Shown: one piece after another, positions 1 to 8,494 of the stretch
Layout: every line of letters starts with the position of its first letter
Numbering within the stretch: the stretch's first letter is position 1
Source: Terana coerulea
Lineage: Eukaryota > Basidiomycota > Agaricomycetes > Polyporales > Phanerochaetaceae
NCBI GenBank assembly: GCA_024811115.1
Contig: JAKOGH010000727.1
Span: 1-16,835, forward strand
Length of the DNA stretch: 16,835 bases
Direction of reading: 5' to 3'
Made by a program: the position numbers and the translations under genes
Notes under the pieces: model-generated
Databases searched by the model: none
Told to the model about the DNA's origin: nothing
Seen by the model: the letters and a program-made list of their open reading frames with translations, nothing else

Positions 1-1325
1 CTATCCGAGATGAAGCTCGGAACCGTTGAGTTGGATCACGGGGTACTGATTGGGTAGCAATGTGCATGGGGTAGCAGCGCAGGGGATGGTCAATCCGAGT
101 TGCGGGCCGTTCCTTGCGGGTGCAGTCGTGTACTAGGTTCTAAACTCAATCTACACGATCCTCCATACGGGACGGACCGGGCAACGGGTGGGTGTTCTGG
201 GTAGAACGGGTGGAGCAGAGAGATCGTCGCAGGGGTAGGATAGTCTCGAGCATGTCGGCAAGTAACTAAGTACAGCTGTACGGGTGTGACGCTGCCCGGC
301 TGGGACGGAACTAGTGGTGCAGTCTCCGAGTAACTAGCTGGGACAGACCAGCTCGAGGCTGGCTTTCTCTGTTGAAGACGGTAGCTACTCTACGGTGTAG
401 TCCTAAACTGTATGGTACCACCGTATCCTTGTGTATGTACTAGAGCGGTCCAGAACAATGAGAAACATACGGAAACCACAAGTATCGATGAGAGAACAAT
501 AGATAGGGGTAGAAGACAAATGGAAATGAAAGAATACCCTAGAGACGCCCAGAAGTTCATGACAGCGTCCTTCCCGAAAGGTCATGTCCATGAGCAGACT
601 GGAACTGGCGGAGCTCTTGAACTCGACACTTCTTGCGCACAACGTCGTCAAGCCAGAGACGAGAACCAACAGCGGGCGAATCAACTTGCATTCTGGAAGC
701 GGAGATGTTGTACAGGGAGTAATTAAGTCAAGCTCAGTACACGAACATACACGCTTTGAACGCGTCCAGTCTCCCAGGCCCGCCACGTGGTCAGTGCCGT
801 GATGGCCAGGCAATGCCTGACGCGCCGTTTCAAACTCCGGGACCCTCCTCAGAAGACCCCCAGTTTGAATGTAGACTGGGAGAGCACGACCAGGCTTTGA
901 CCAGGTTCAGTCCGCACCGCCGAGCCTGCTCTCAGCGCATTCGTCTCCTCCCACATCCTACGACTGCGGCCTTTTAGACTGTCTATTCTTCCTGGGAAAT
1001 GCTCTGCAATCGACGACGCACCGAATCGAACTCTAATCACCCGGGGCTTCGTGCCTTTTCCCTTGGCTTGCACCCGCTGGACTGTGGCGGAACCTCCTCT
1101 CCCACTTGGAACCCCGCGCGGAAAGATTCCAGTGATGCTCGCCTCGAAATCAGCGACTCTCCACAGCGTTCTTGCGGGTGGGATATATCCGTGTGATAAG
1201 CTCGCGCCTACCGGACCGTCCCAGCGCCGCCCATGAGGGGGACGGCAATGACATAAATTACAGAGCCCTCACCATCAAGACGCTACTATGCCCGCTGGGC
1301 CCCGTCGTTACACCCCCATGCTACG
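1..1325. other. No recognisable gene
   Basis: Open frames of up to about 136 codons occur on both strands, but none has a recognisable domain, a plausible exon-intron structure or a credible start, and they overlap each other in several frames as chance frames in GC-rich DNA do. The first 400 bases are G-rich, with repeated short GGGTAG/GGGTGG words. This may be flanking or intergenic DNA, or a gene too diverged to recognise by eye. Confidence 0.5.
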
Positions 1326-1924
1326 ATGTCCTCCACGATCCCTATCACGCCGGCGATAAATCCTGCCATCGTCCCGCTCGCCGTGTTATGCGGGGGCTCG
1401 TCTTAGGTGGCATAGCCGCCATTCTTATAACGCGGAAAGTCACGAGAAGGCGCATCCTCTTGGACCAGCGATTAGCTGCGGAGGCCAAGACTGCGGAGGA
1501 GAGGTTGGGGGACAAACCGGTGTTGGCGGACGTGTACGTTGGACCTGGGCCAAACATGACGTCCATAGACCATGGGAGCTGCCTTGGACGGCCATCCTGG
1601 TGCGTAACAAAGCGTAGTCAACCTGCACGCAAATCAACCGTGTTCAATATCTGCTAGCCAATATCCAGCACGCAGAATGAGCATCTGTTGAGCCCACACC
1701 CTCACATCGTGATCGAAAGTCGTCCAGGCTACTCGCGCGCAGTGCTCGTGGATGGGAATGTCCTGCAAATATCGGTGGGCATTGCCATGCCCAAACCATC
1801 ACCTCCCGAAGGCACGAAGCTGCTGCCACCATCCATCGAATCCCTAGACTATAGCATAGGCACTTCGGAGGTCGTGGTCTGCAGCCTACTCCACGCGCGG
1901 CACCGGTTGATCGGGCTGAACTAG
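1326..1924 (+). pseudogene. Small single-pass membrane protein gene, one frameshift
   Basis: The ATG at 1326 opens MSSTIPITPAINPAIVPLAV, the first part of a hydrophobic segment. The frame changes within the G5 run at 1392-1396; the next frame continues GLVLGGIAAILITRKVTRRR, completing one membrane helix with a basic cytoplasmic flank, followed by the polar helix LLDQRLAAEAKTAEERLGDK. A 69-nt intron fits at 1600-1668 (donor GTGCGT, acceptor ATCCAG); it removes an in-frame TAG and rejoins the same frame. Exon 2 carries a Val/Ile-rich stretch with IAMPKPSPP and ends at the TAG at 1922-1924. One extra G would give about 176 residues. From memory it resembles small one-helix proteins common in agaricomycetes, with a basic RRR-LLDQR stretch after the helix and an IAMPSP-like motif near the C-terminus; their function is unknown to me. 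It could be a live gene with a base-call error or a young pseudogene. Alternatively, translation could start at the ATG at 1389, leaving a short helix. Confidence 0.5.
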
Positions 1925-2830
1925 AGGATTTAAGGGTCAAACATTCACATGTCCGCGCCACTTTCATGAAGCCCACAAGCTATCGACGCTCTCATTTCGA
2001 ACCAACAACAATCTGTAACATACCCTCGTGTATTCATGTATAGAAGCTTGTGTAATTACCGTGCGGCGCGACGTATACATAACTCTTGACGAAACTTAAA
2101 GCGTGCTGTACACCGCATTGTGCGGAAGCCGACCGTTGCGGTCATAGGTTCCCGGCAACCTTCGGGAGGCAGTAGCGTAGTGGAGCTGCATAGTGGCTAC
2201 TCACCGGCACCGGTCGTACACGGGCTGGCTTGGGGCTGTTTTCCGCCACGTTGTGGAGCGGCCATAAACGGTATGTTTGTTTTTGCGCTTCTTGCTCCAC
2301 AGCGTCCCCTTCCCCACCTCACGCACAGCGGGTGTCTTCAAGTTTTCTCCGCGACAGAACTCAAAATCTGACAGGCCACAATCGAGCCAACTTGCGGGAG
2401 CGCAGAGTGCTCCAAGAGTGCTCACCTGAAATGTCGAGCAAAGCCGTACACCTGGTAAGTACCGCCGGCGCTTAGTGGTAGATTCGGTTGGGAGACAGTC
2501 TTTGCGCAAATCTTCTGGTGTAAATCGGGAGAACAGTTAGTACGTATTTGCTGCTGATAACCTATGCAACGTTAACGCGGATTTGCCTGTATTTCTTCCG
2601 AGGCAGTGGATGACTTTCCGTAACGTTTTACAGCCCGTAAACTGCTGTAAACCGTCGTAAACCTGTGATTTGATGGGGGAGCAGCCCGGAGAATGAAGTT
2701 GTAGCCAATAGAGAATGTGCGGACAGTGAATGAAACACAATGCCGAGATGCCATAAGTCAGCTCAGAGCAAGCCTTATGGCATTCCCGCATCGACTGATG
2801 GCATCATTACAAGCAAAGCGGCGTTCCCGA
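1925..2830. other. Intergenic, no gene recognised
   Basis: No domain-bearing open frame is seen. Three GTAAAC words lie close together around 2636-2662. A short open stretch near 2431 runs into a strong GTAAGT donor-like site at 2456 but has no convincing partner exon. The stretch may hold the 3' region of the upstream gene. Confidence 0.4.
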
Positions 2831-2845
2831 CCAGGCCGCGCCTGG
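2831..2845. repeat. Perfect 6-bp hairpin (CCAGGC...GCCTGG)
   Basis: CCAGGC at 2831-2836 and its exact complement GCCTGG at 2840-2845 are separated by three bases. It sits 24 bases before a larger hairpin. Function unknown. Confidence 0.5.
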
Positions 2846-2868
2846 CTGCGCTCGGTGATGCCTTCTAA

Positions 2869-2912
2869 AGGCTGAATCTACGGAGGGTAGGCCACCCCTC
2901 CGTAGACAGCCT
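2869..2912. repeat. 17-bp hairpin with a 2-nt bulge
   Basis: AGGCTG (2869-2874), a two-base AA bulge, and TCTACGGAGGG (2877-2887) pair exactly with CCCTCCGTAGA (2896-2906) and CAGCCT (2907-2912) around an 8-base loop. The pairing is perfect apart from the bulge. It could be a structured RNA element, a palindromic mobile-element relic or chance. No gene is attached to it. Confidence 0.6.
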
Positions 2913-3742
2913 ACGGCAGCTCTACCATATCAGGAAGGTGGGCGTCCGTTCTTGAGTAGGCGCTCGGTCGCTGGAGCTGGCCGCTTCCTCCCTATGGCGT
3001 AATGACTGCTGGGAAAGGTCAGGATAGCCACAAAACATGTAAAACAGCATATTTAACGTACTTTATATGTGATGCTCCGGATGAACCAATGAACCAATGT
3101 GCTTACAAGGAAGACTCTACCACCTTGTATTTGCCAAGTTTTATTCAGAAGCTTCTGAACGAGATTATGTCAAGCAAGCCATTAGTCACAGTTGTTTTGT
3201 CCCAATACAAAGCTAACCACAGTTTCAACCAATAGTGATTTTGTGGTGGGGCCTTTCTCTCTGAATTCATGACAGGAAGATCCATGCTCTGCTCGGTATG
3301 ACCGACATGGCCCTATTTGGCAGATGGCGGCATGGTACGCATCACTGGGCGTTGATCGCGCGGGAACTGCCCATGTGGTGGCGACCCCTGGAATCATTTC
3401 TCAGTTTGCTCTCGACCTCTCATTGGCTCCTCATTGATTCAAAACTCCGACTGAAACGTATCTAGCTTTACGGACATTTACAGATCCTAAAAACCTTACG
3501 GAAGGTCATCCAGTGACTACTGCACGTCGGCACTGCACCCGAAGTCTTATACTCCACAGCGCCTGCCCCACGCCGACAGTCGGGAGTCCCCGCGAGTTGT
3601 GTGTCCACCGAGGTCCACTGCCCCCACAATTCTGGCGAGGAGCAGAATACGCTCCACCACGCCTAGGATGTGGTGGCCTATGTTGGAAACAACGGAGCCC
3701 TGCAATGGAGTACCTGGTCTCCAGTACGCCGCACGACTGCCA
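2913..3742. other. Intergenic, no gene recognised
   Basis: Part of this stretch (about 3000-3240) is AT-richer than its surroundings and holds a 77-codon open frame on the plus strand with no recognisable domain. Around 3270-3420 there is a roughly 50-codon plus-strand open stretch in a second frame, also unrecognised. Neither has a start or splice context I can defend. Confidence 0.35.
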
Positions 3743-3774
3743 TGACGTGAACGCGCGAGACGGAAATATAAGAA
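3743..3774 (+). promoter_or_regulatory. CRE-like site plus TATA-like box
   Basis: TGACGTGA at 3743-3750 resembles an ATF/CREB-type site, and TATAAGAA at 3767-3774 is a good fungal TATA-like box. Together they look like a core promoter directed to the right. The nearest clear gene starts at 4494 and has its own TATA-like box, so this promoter would serve either the weak open frame at 3839-4114 or an unrecognised transcript. Confidence 0.3.
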
Positions 3775-3838
3775 GGAGCCGGCTTTTGAAGGGGCGAGCA
3801 GCTGCAGCTCGATCGTCGTCTTCCGCAGATCCTCGTGA

Positions 3839-4114
3839 AGGGCTCAAGCTCTCAAGGTAATTCCTCCACCGCCGGTCTCTTTCGTCAAGCCCAGTGCTAG
3901 TAGCCGTTATCGATATCTGGAGCACATACACCGGGCTAACCTTTTATTCCCCAATAATGGACCTCCGTTAATTGCGATGACGACACGCCCAGCGCAAATC
4001 TTTCCAGGTTCACGACGTTCGCAGGGATACTCCGGCGGTCAACGATATTTCCAGCGAGGGCTTGATATCTCCACGACCTCGTTGATGGGAGAGAAGTGCT
4101 GCTTCAGTCGGTAG
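3839..4114 (+). CDS. Uncertain open frame (92 codons; ATG only at 3977)
   Basis: The frame is open from just after the TGA at 3836-3838 to the TAG at 4112-4114. Its first ATG is at 3977, giving a 45-residue product beginning MTTRPAQIFPGSRRS; the upstream part would have to be an exon joined to an unseen start. The composition (Gly, Ser, Tyr, Arg, with GYSGGQRYFQRG) is not random-looking, and the promoter-like block at 3743-3774 lies just upstream. No family is recognised. It could be a real small gene, an exon remnant or chance. Confidence 0.18.
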   Translation, partial: RAQALKVIPPPPVSFVKPSASSRYRYLEHIHRANLLFPNNGPPLIAMTTRPAQIFPGSRRSQGYSGGQRYFQRGLDISTTSLMGEKCCFSR

Positions 4115-4325
4115 TGGCCGGCTCGCGGGCTGATGGCTACGGGGCGTAGCGCGAATCGGGGGTCCGGTCCTCAAACTGAGAAATGTATGTCGTCAGCATC
4201 CCGGACGCATGGGGGACTGCAGTGGGCGATGACATCAGGGCTGAACGTTCTCGCAACGCGGCCGCCATTCGTCAGTGCGGGGCATCACAGCATGCCCCGA
4301 GACAAGGCGGCGTCCGTCAGCCTGG

Positions 4326-4333
4326 TATTTAAA
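4326..4333 (+). promoter_or_regulatory. TATA-like box
   Basis: TATTTAAA lies about 160 bases upstream of the ATG at 4494, a usual distance for a fungal gene with a modest 5' leader. Motif match only. Confidence 0.35.
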
Positions 4334-4493
4334 CCGCTCGCCGCCGGCCTTTCTCATCCTACTACTTGCGAAATACGTCGGTGCACTCCCACCGGACACA
4401 TCGCGCGGCTGCTCATGCTGCGGCACTGGGTACGCTCTCCGGCTCAACTTCAGGGCGTATTGCTCACACGAAGGCGTAGAAACACTTACTCTT

Positions 4494-4985
4494 ATGACCA
4501 ACCACTTATGGCTGGTGTGGTACCGCGCCCAGAGTCCAATGGGCCCAAAGCACTGGTCGCTGTTTGTGACATACGACGATACCGACGAAGAGGCCCTCGG
4601 GACCATCTATCAGGTACGTAGGCCCGTGTGTATCTGCCTCGCCTAGCCAGGAAACTGAGCGCTTGACCTGCAGGTTGAAGGCGACGGCTGGGGGACTGGC
4701 CAGTTCACTTTCCGCGTCTGCCGCGGCATGCAGCTCAAGGGTGCACGCGGCAGCCAAGCGTACGAGTCGCGGCTGTATCTGGGCACGATCCGCGACGGCG
4801 TGAACGGGATGATGCATGAGTACTGCGCGGCCGCGGCGGAGCTGATCAACGAACACAACACCGAGCACGTCGTCGGTGAGTCCAACTGCCAGGACTGGAG
4901 CCTGCTTGTCGTCAAAAGCCTCGAGGACGGCCGGTTCATCCCCGGCGGCACGCAAAACAGGGCGGCGGCGTGCCCGCGAAGATGA
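4494..4985 (+). CDS. 143-aa protein with HW...NCQDW motif (possible permuted papain-like fold)
   Basis: There are two exons: 4494-4613 (40 codons, ends at a codon boundary with donor GTACGT) and 4674-4985, joined across a 60-nt intron ending CTGCAG. The product begins MTNHLWLVWYRAQSPMG and reads cleanly to the TGA at 4983-4985. His20 lies in PKHWSLFV; Cys112 lies in SNCQDW near the C-terminus, after a helix-like AAAELINEHN segment. A His early and an Asn-Cys-x-x-aromatic late is the order found in circularly permuted papain-like (LRAT/PPPDE/NlpC-P60-related) proteins; membership is my inference, not something the sequence proves. No signal peptide or membrane helix is seen. From memory, similar proteins exist as multi-copy hypothetical proteins in agaricomycetes. 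A TATA-like box precedes it. The start is preferred over upstream in-frame ATGs (such as 4275) because the protein-like pattern begins here. Confidence 0.75.
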
Positions 4986-6156
4986 CGAGTTGGGACGCAG
5001 GCGTGCCCGCGATCTATACGACATATACGCAACGATTTTCTTGGGTTCTAGATGGGGCTTATGGGGGCTTGGCGTGATGTAGCAATAGTATTTATACCCT
5101 AACAGATATTACCGCGACAATCTATAATCGTTCTACGGGTCTGCAGGCTAGTCGATGAGATCCTGGTGCTTTGAGGTACTCACAAACTAACCACCGAGAT
5201 GAAGAGGACTTGAGTTGGCCTTGTGTGTAGCATTTTCTTGGGGGAATAGTCACGATGGGAAACAGCATGAGATATGGCGCTACGGTGGAATTCGTGCTGT
5301 GCTTCCACTGCGAACATGTCCAGTATATCAGTATATAGCTTCCGGCTCACTAGAGAGGACCAACGCACAGTACGAAGGAGGAGTTCGAATAGAATGCTGA
5401 GCGAGACGTCTCTGCTTCGCGCAGGATTTGGATCTAACGTTTGAATAAACCGGCGTCAGGGGCTTGCATAAACTTAGTGTTTGAACCAAGTCATAGCCTA
5501 GTACTTCATTGATTTGGCTCAGACACCAAGCCAAAATGCCGAAAGTGCGTGACCTGGACGAACAGTGGCCAGGCAAGCCTGGTGATGGATGTAGTGCGGC
5601 GGAGTACTGTCTGCTTTGGTCGGAGAAGGACTGTCACCCAATGAGACTCACCCTTCTCGTCATCTGTTGCCGCTTGTGTCATGAAGTCATTCGCTCTTGC
5701 CGAGCAACCTTCGCTGTCCTAAGTTTGGCCGGTGGATATGTCAGTGGTCCATGTTTGTCAACAACATAAATAAGAACAGCGGCGACAAAGGAAATGAAGC
5801 GCCGCCACGTGTGTGATTTTCCCACCAGTGGCATGCCAGGCGGCGGCATCAGGCTCCCGCACTGCTCAGCTTGTCCGCCAACACATCCGACAGTGCCATA
5901 TATCGTCATCCCGGACCAGCACGGTCGTAGAGAGCCGTATTCAGCACGGAGCGAGCGAACCTAGACGAAGGCAGGAAGTCGGGCGCAGCGGAGGTCTGAG
6001 CGGCGACAGTTTCGGACGGTCGTTATCTGAGTCGGAGTGAGTGCCACTTCACACCTCCGCCGCTACTCCGTCCGCAAGCACGTCCTGCGTGCATACACCC
6101 ACCACTCACACTTTTACCACCATGTATCTAGACTATAGACAGCGTGGCCGCACATT
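4986..6156. other. Intergenic / upstream region of the Zn-cluster gene
   Basis: No recognisable coding region is seen. Open frames of 60-86 codons occur on both strands without domains or splice logic. The right-hand part probably includes the promoter and leader of the 6157 gene; a weak TATA-like CATAAATAAGAA lies near 5766, and a Kozak-like ACCACCATG at about 6115-6123 starts a frame that does not match the proline/tyrosine-rich protein. Confidence 0.4.
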
Positions 6157-7633
6157 ATGTCGGCTGAAGGCGCGAAATCGCCCGCAGAACAGCCGGCCCA
6201 TCCCCGCAGCCACCCCCGCCACCCGTCATAGCAGGCTACCCCCTCCATACCCTGCACACTATGCACACATGCCTCCCGGAGCGTATCCCCGCCGTATTTT
6301 ACCTATGCGGCGGTTCCGGACCCGAACCAAGACCCAAACAACCCCAACCCGCCGCCGCCGCCGCAGCCGTACTTAATGGCTATTCCGCCTCCGCCTCCGG
6401 GCATGATGTATGCATTCGCGCCGCCGCACGGTCAAGGTAATATGTTCACGAATCATTCAGCAAGCTGTGCTCGATAAACTGCGGGCGAAGCCGAATTTCG
6501 ACCACATGAAATGTGCTCGAACTGTCTTTGTAGAGCTTTTCTTCCGGGCGACCCAAACGTACCCTTTAAGGGTCGAGAGGAAACGTTCTTGAAGACCTTT
6601 CGAGCACTTTTTATGGCGTAAGGATCGGGCTGCGCCTGCAGTGATACTCACCAGCGAATTGTAGTGCTCCCGTACCCGCACCCCGGTTACCCGCACCCGC
6701 CCCGCCGCCTGTGGCTGTTCCGACAGTAGTCCCGCGTGCCAAACGAAAGCAAGTCAAGATGGCGGCAAGTCGTATCACAAAACTAACTGCATATATGCGC
6801 TCACATTCATCCGCAGTGCACAAACTGCGCGGCTGCTTGCAAGCGCTGTGATGATAACCGGCCCTGCGAGCGCTGCACAAAGTACGGACTGGCGGGCACC
6901 TGCATCGACGGTCAAAGGAAAGAGAGGAAGAAGGGCATTAAGCGAGGGCCGTACAAGCGAAAGCCCAAGTCTGCTACCGAGGAACCTACTTATGGCGGTA
7001 CGTGCCCTGGCGATGACACGCGCTGACACTCCTGATCGCTTCTTTACGGCAGACGTGCCTTCGAGCAGCAGTCCTGCAGGCGAGGAAGCGAGTGCGAGTG
7101 CACCTCCTGCTCCGGTGGCATACGCCGCACCACACGATCCGGCCCCGTATCCGTACCCGTACTACTATCCCCATGCTGGATATCCGCCCGGGCCACCACC
7201 GCCAGGCACCGACCCTCATGCGAACGGCGAAGGGGCTGCCAATGGCGCTGCACACCCCGCCGCATGCCCCGCAAACCTACTTTCCTCTTCATCCGGCGGT
7301 GTACCCGCCGCCGTACCCGCAATACGCTCACCCGCCGCCGGTCGCGTATGCTGCTCCCCATCTGTAATCTCGCCACCGCCGCCGCCCGCTGTCGCCGAGA
7401 CACCCAAGTCGCCGCCGGCGCAGGGGAGCAGCACCGAGGCCACGGCGGGCAAATCCAAGAAGAAGAATGCCCGTGCCAAGAATGGCGAGGCGTCGTCCAA
7501 AAAGCAGAAGACTGCGAACGGGACGAACGGCGCAACAAATGGGTACGCGGGCCAGCCACCCATGTTTGCGCTCACGCCCGACAGCCCTGAGGTCAACGGC
7601 AATGGCCACGGGAACACGGTGAACCCCGTTTAG
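6157..7633 (+). pseudogene. Pro/Tyr-rich Zn2Cys6 transcription factor, several frame breaks
   Basis: The proposed exons are 6157-6436, 6665-6764, 6817-6997 and 7053-7633. Exon 3 is clean and encodes the DNA-binding cluster with spacing C-X2-C-X6-C-X5-C-X2-C-X8-C (CTNCAAACKRCDDNRPCERC), plus one extra Cys inside the first loop, followed by a basic RKERKKGIKRGPYKRK tail. The last exon ends in a Lys-rich segment and Gly/Asn-rich tail before the TAG at 7631. Flanking exons encode Pro/Tyr-rich sequence whose frame breaks at about 6200, 6286 and 6702 (each a C4 that would need one more C), and again near 7256 and 7370 with opposite, compensating shifts. Read literally from the ATG at 6157, translation stops near 6230. 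The intron at 6765-6816 is GC-AG. The family binds DNA in the nucleus; targets here are unknown. Either the assembly drops bases in C runs or the gene is a pseudogene. Confidence 0.7.
6765..6816 (+). other. GC-AG intron before the zinc-cluster exon
   Basis: The donor is GCAAGT (6765-6770) directly after ATG GCG, the acceptor is CCGCAG (6811-6816) and a CTAAC branch-like site lies at about 6783. Splicing here joins KRKQVKMA to CTNCAAAC in frame. A GC donor with an otherwise perfect consensus is the usual form of this rare intron class. Confidence 0.65.
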
Positions 7634-8328
7634 ATATACCCTCATGGCATTACGCGTGAGCCAGACACTACATTAGTCACGTCGCTCTGTCTAATACACT
7701 CCTCGGCTAGCCGCGTTGCGACGTCTTGTGAACCACCATATCGGTCCGTCACCACGAGCAGACAACTGTGGTAATTTTCCGCGTTCTCCCGTCTCGCCTC
7801 GCCTTTTCCGCCCGTGTCCTCGTCTTCGCTTCGGACATTACCCCTGCCTCCGACGATATCCGCTGAGTTCTTTGGCCATCAACAGGGGTGGTTCGCTCTG
7901 CGCTCTGTTGCTGTTGGTGTAGCCAAACGATTCGCGGATCCCGTATGTGTGGACCATTCTTCAGAATTGTTTCTGCAGAGATACTTGGACTACATGGTAT
8001 CTTTTCTGCAATTGGGTGACATATTGGTTGTTCTGTGACTGCTGGTTTTTGTATTTTGTGGCCTTGTATATGCTTATCCCTCGAGTCCTTTCTGTTGTCA
8101 ATTCCTGGCTTGCTTTCCCCTTATGCTTACCTGCTGTATCTGAAAACCCGACCTGTTGTCTTGTTGTACTTGTAGCGCTGCTCAAAGATGCTTTGTAGCC
8201 ACCAATTTGCTGTATTTTATTTAAGTCAGAAATATACACGGAATTCTGCCTGTAAATGCGCGGCGGCCCCTCAGGGCGGGCGCAATATCAATATATCAAT
8301 GCCTGGACGGAGGCGCGACGCGAAGCGG
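7634..8328. other. Intergenic: 3' region of the Zn-cluster gene
   Basis: The stretch from about 7720 to 8240 is T-rich on the plus strand, as expected for a 3' untranslated and terminator region of a plus-strand fungal gene. Open frames here lack domains. Confidence 0.45.
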
Positions 8329-8380
8329 CCAATTTACACCCACCATGCGGCACGTTTGTTTGTCCGGCGCAAATAAAGGC
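8329..8380 (+). promoter_or_regulatory. MAM33 promoter elements (CCAAT and TATA-like)
   Basis: CCAAT at 8329-8333 and an AATAAAGG TATA-like box at about 8373-8380 lie roughly 165 and 120 bases upstream of the MAM33 ATG. CCAAT boxes are bound by the HAP complex, which controls many fungal mitochondrial genes, so this would fit; the link is inference from motif matches. Confidence 0.35.
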
Positions 8381-8494
8381 GCCTGGAAATTTCGGCTGGC
8401 GCGCGTCTTCGCGAAGCCCTCACTCCTGCGCCAGCAACTTCAACTCCTGCCACCTCCTCCACGCTTCACGGCCACCGAAAACATTACCGTCACG

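Noticed and set aside
2431..2475. ATG followed by a perfect GTAAGT as a tiny first exon
   Set aside because: No second exon with a matching phase or recognisable protein could be found downstream.
3506..3931. 141-codon minus-strand and 115-codon plus-strand open frames
   Set aside because: They overlap each other, have no domain and span the promoter-like block; GC-rich DNA gives such frames by chance.
4133..4646. 162- and 123-codon frames before the NCQDW gene
   Set aside because: They run through the TATA-like box, leader and first exon. One is out of frame; the other merely extends the real frame upstream of a better start.
4506..5024. 172-codon minus-strand open frame
   Set aside because: It is antisense to the well-structured NCQDW gene, and its sequence lacks any recognisable domain.
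6848..7633. Longest single open frame in the window (261 codons) as a gene on its own
   Set aside because: Its first part reads the Zn-cluster exon and an intron in the wrong frame. Only its right portion (from 7053) is coding, as the last exon of the Zn2Cys6 gene.
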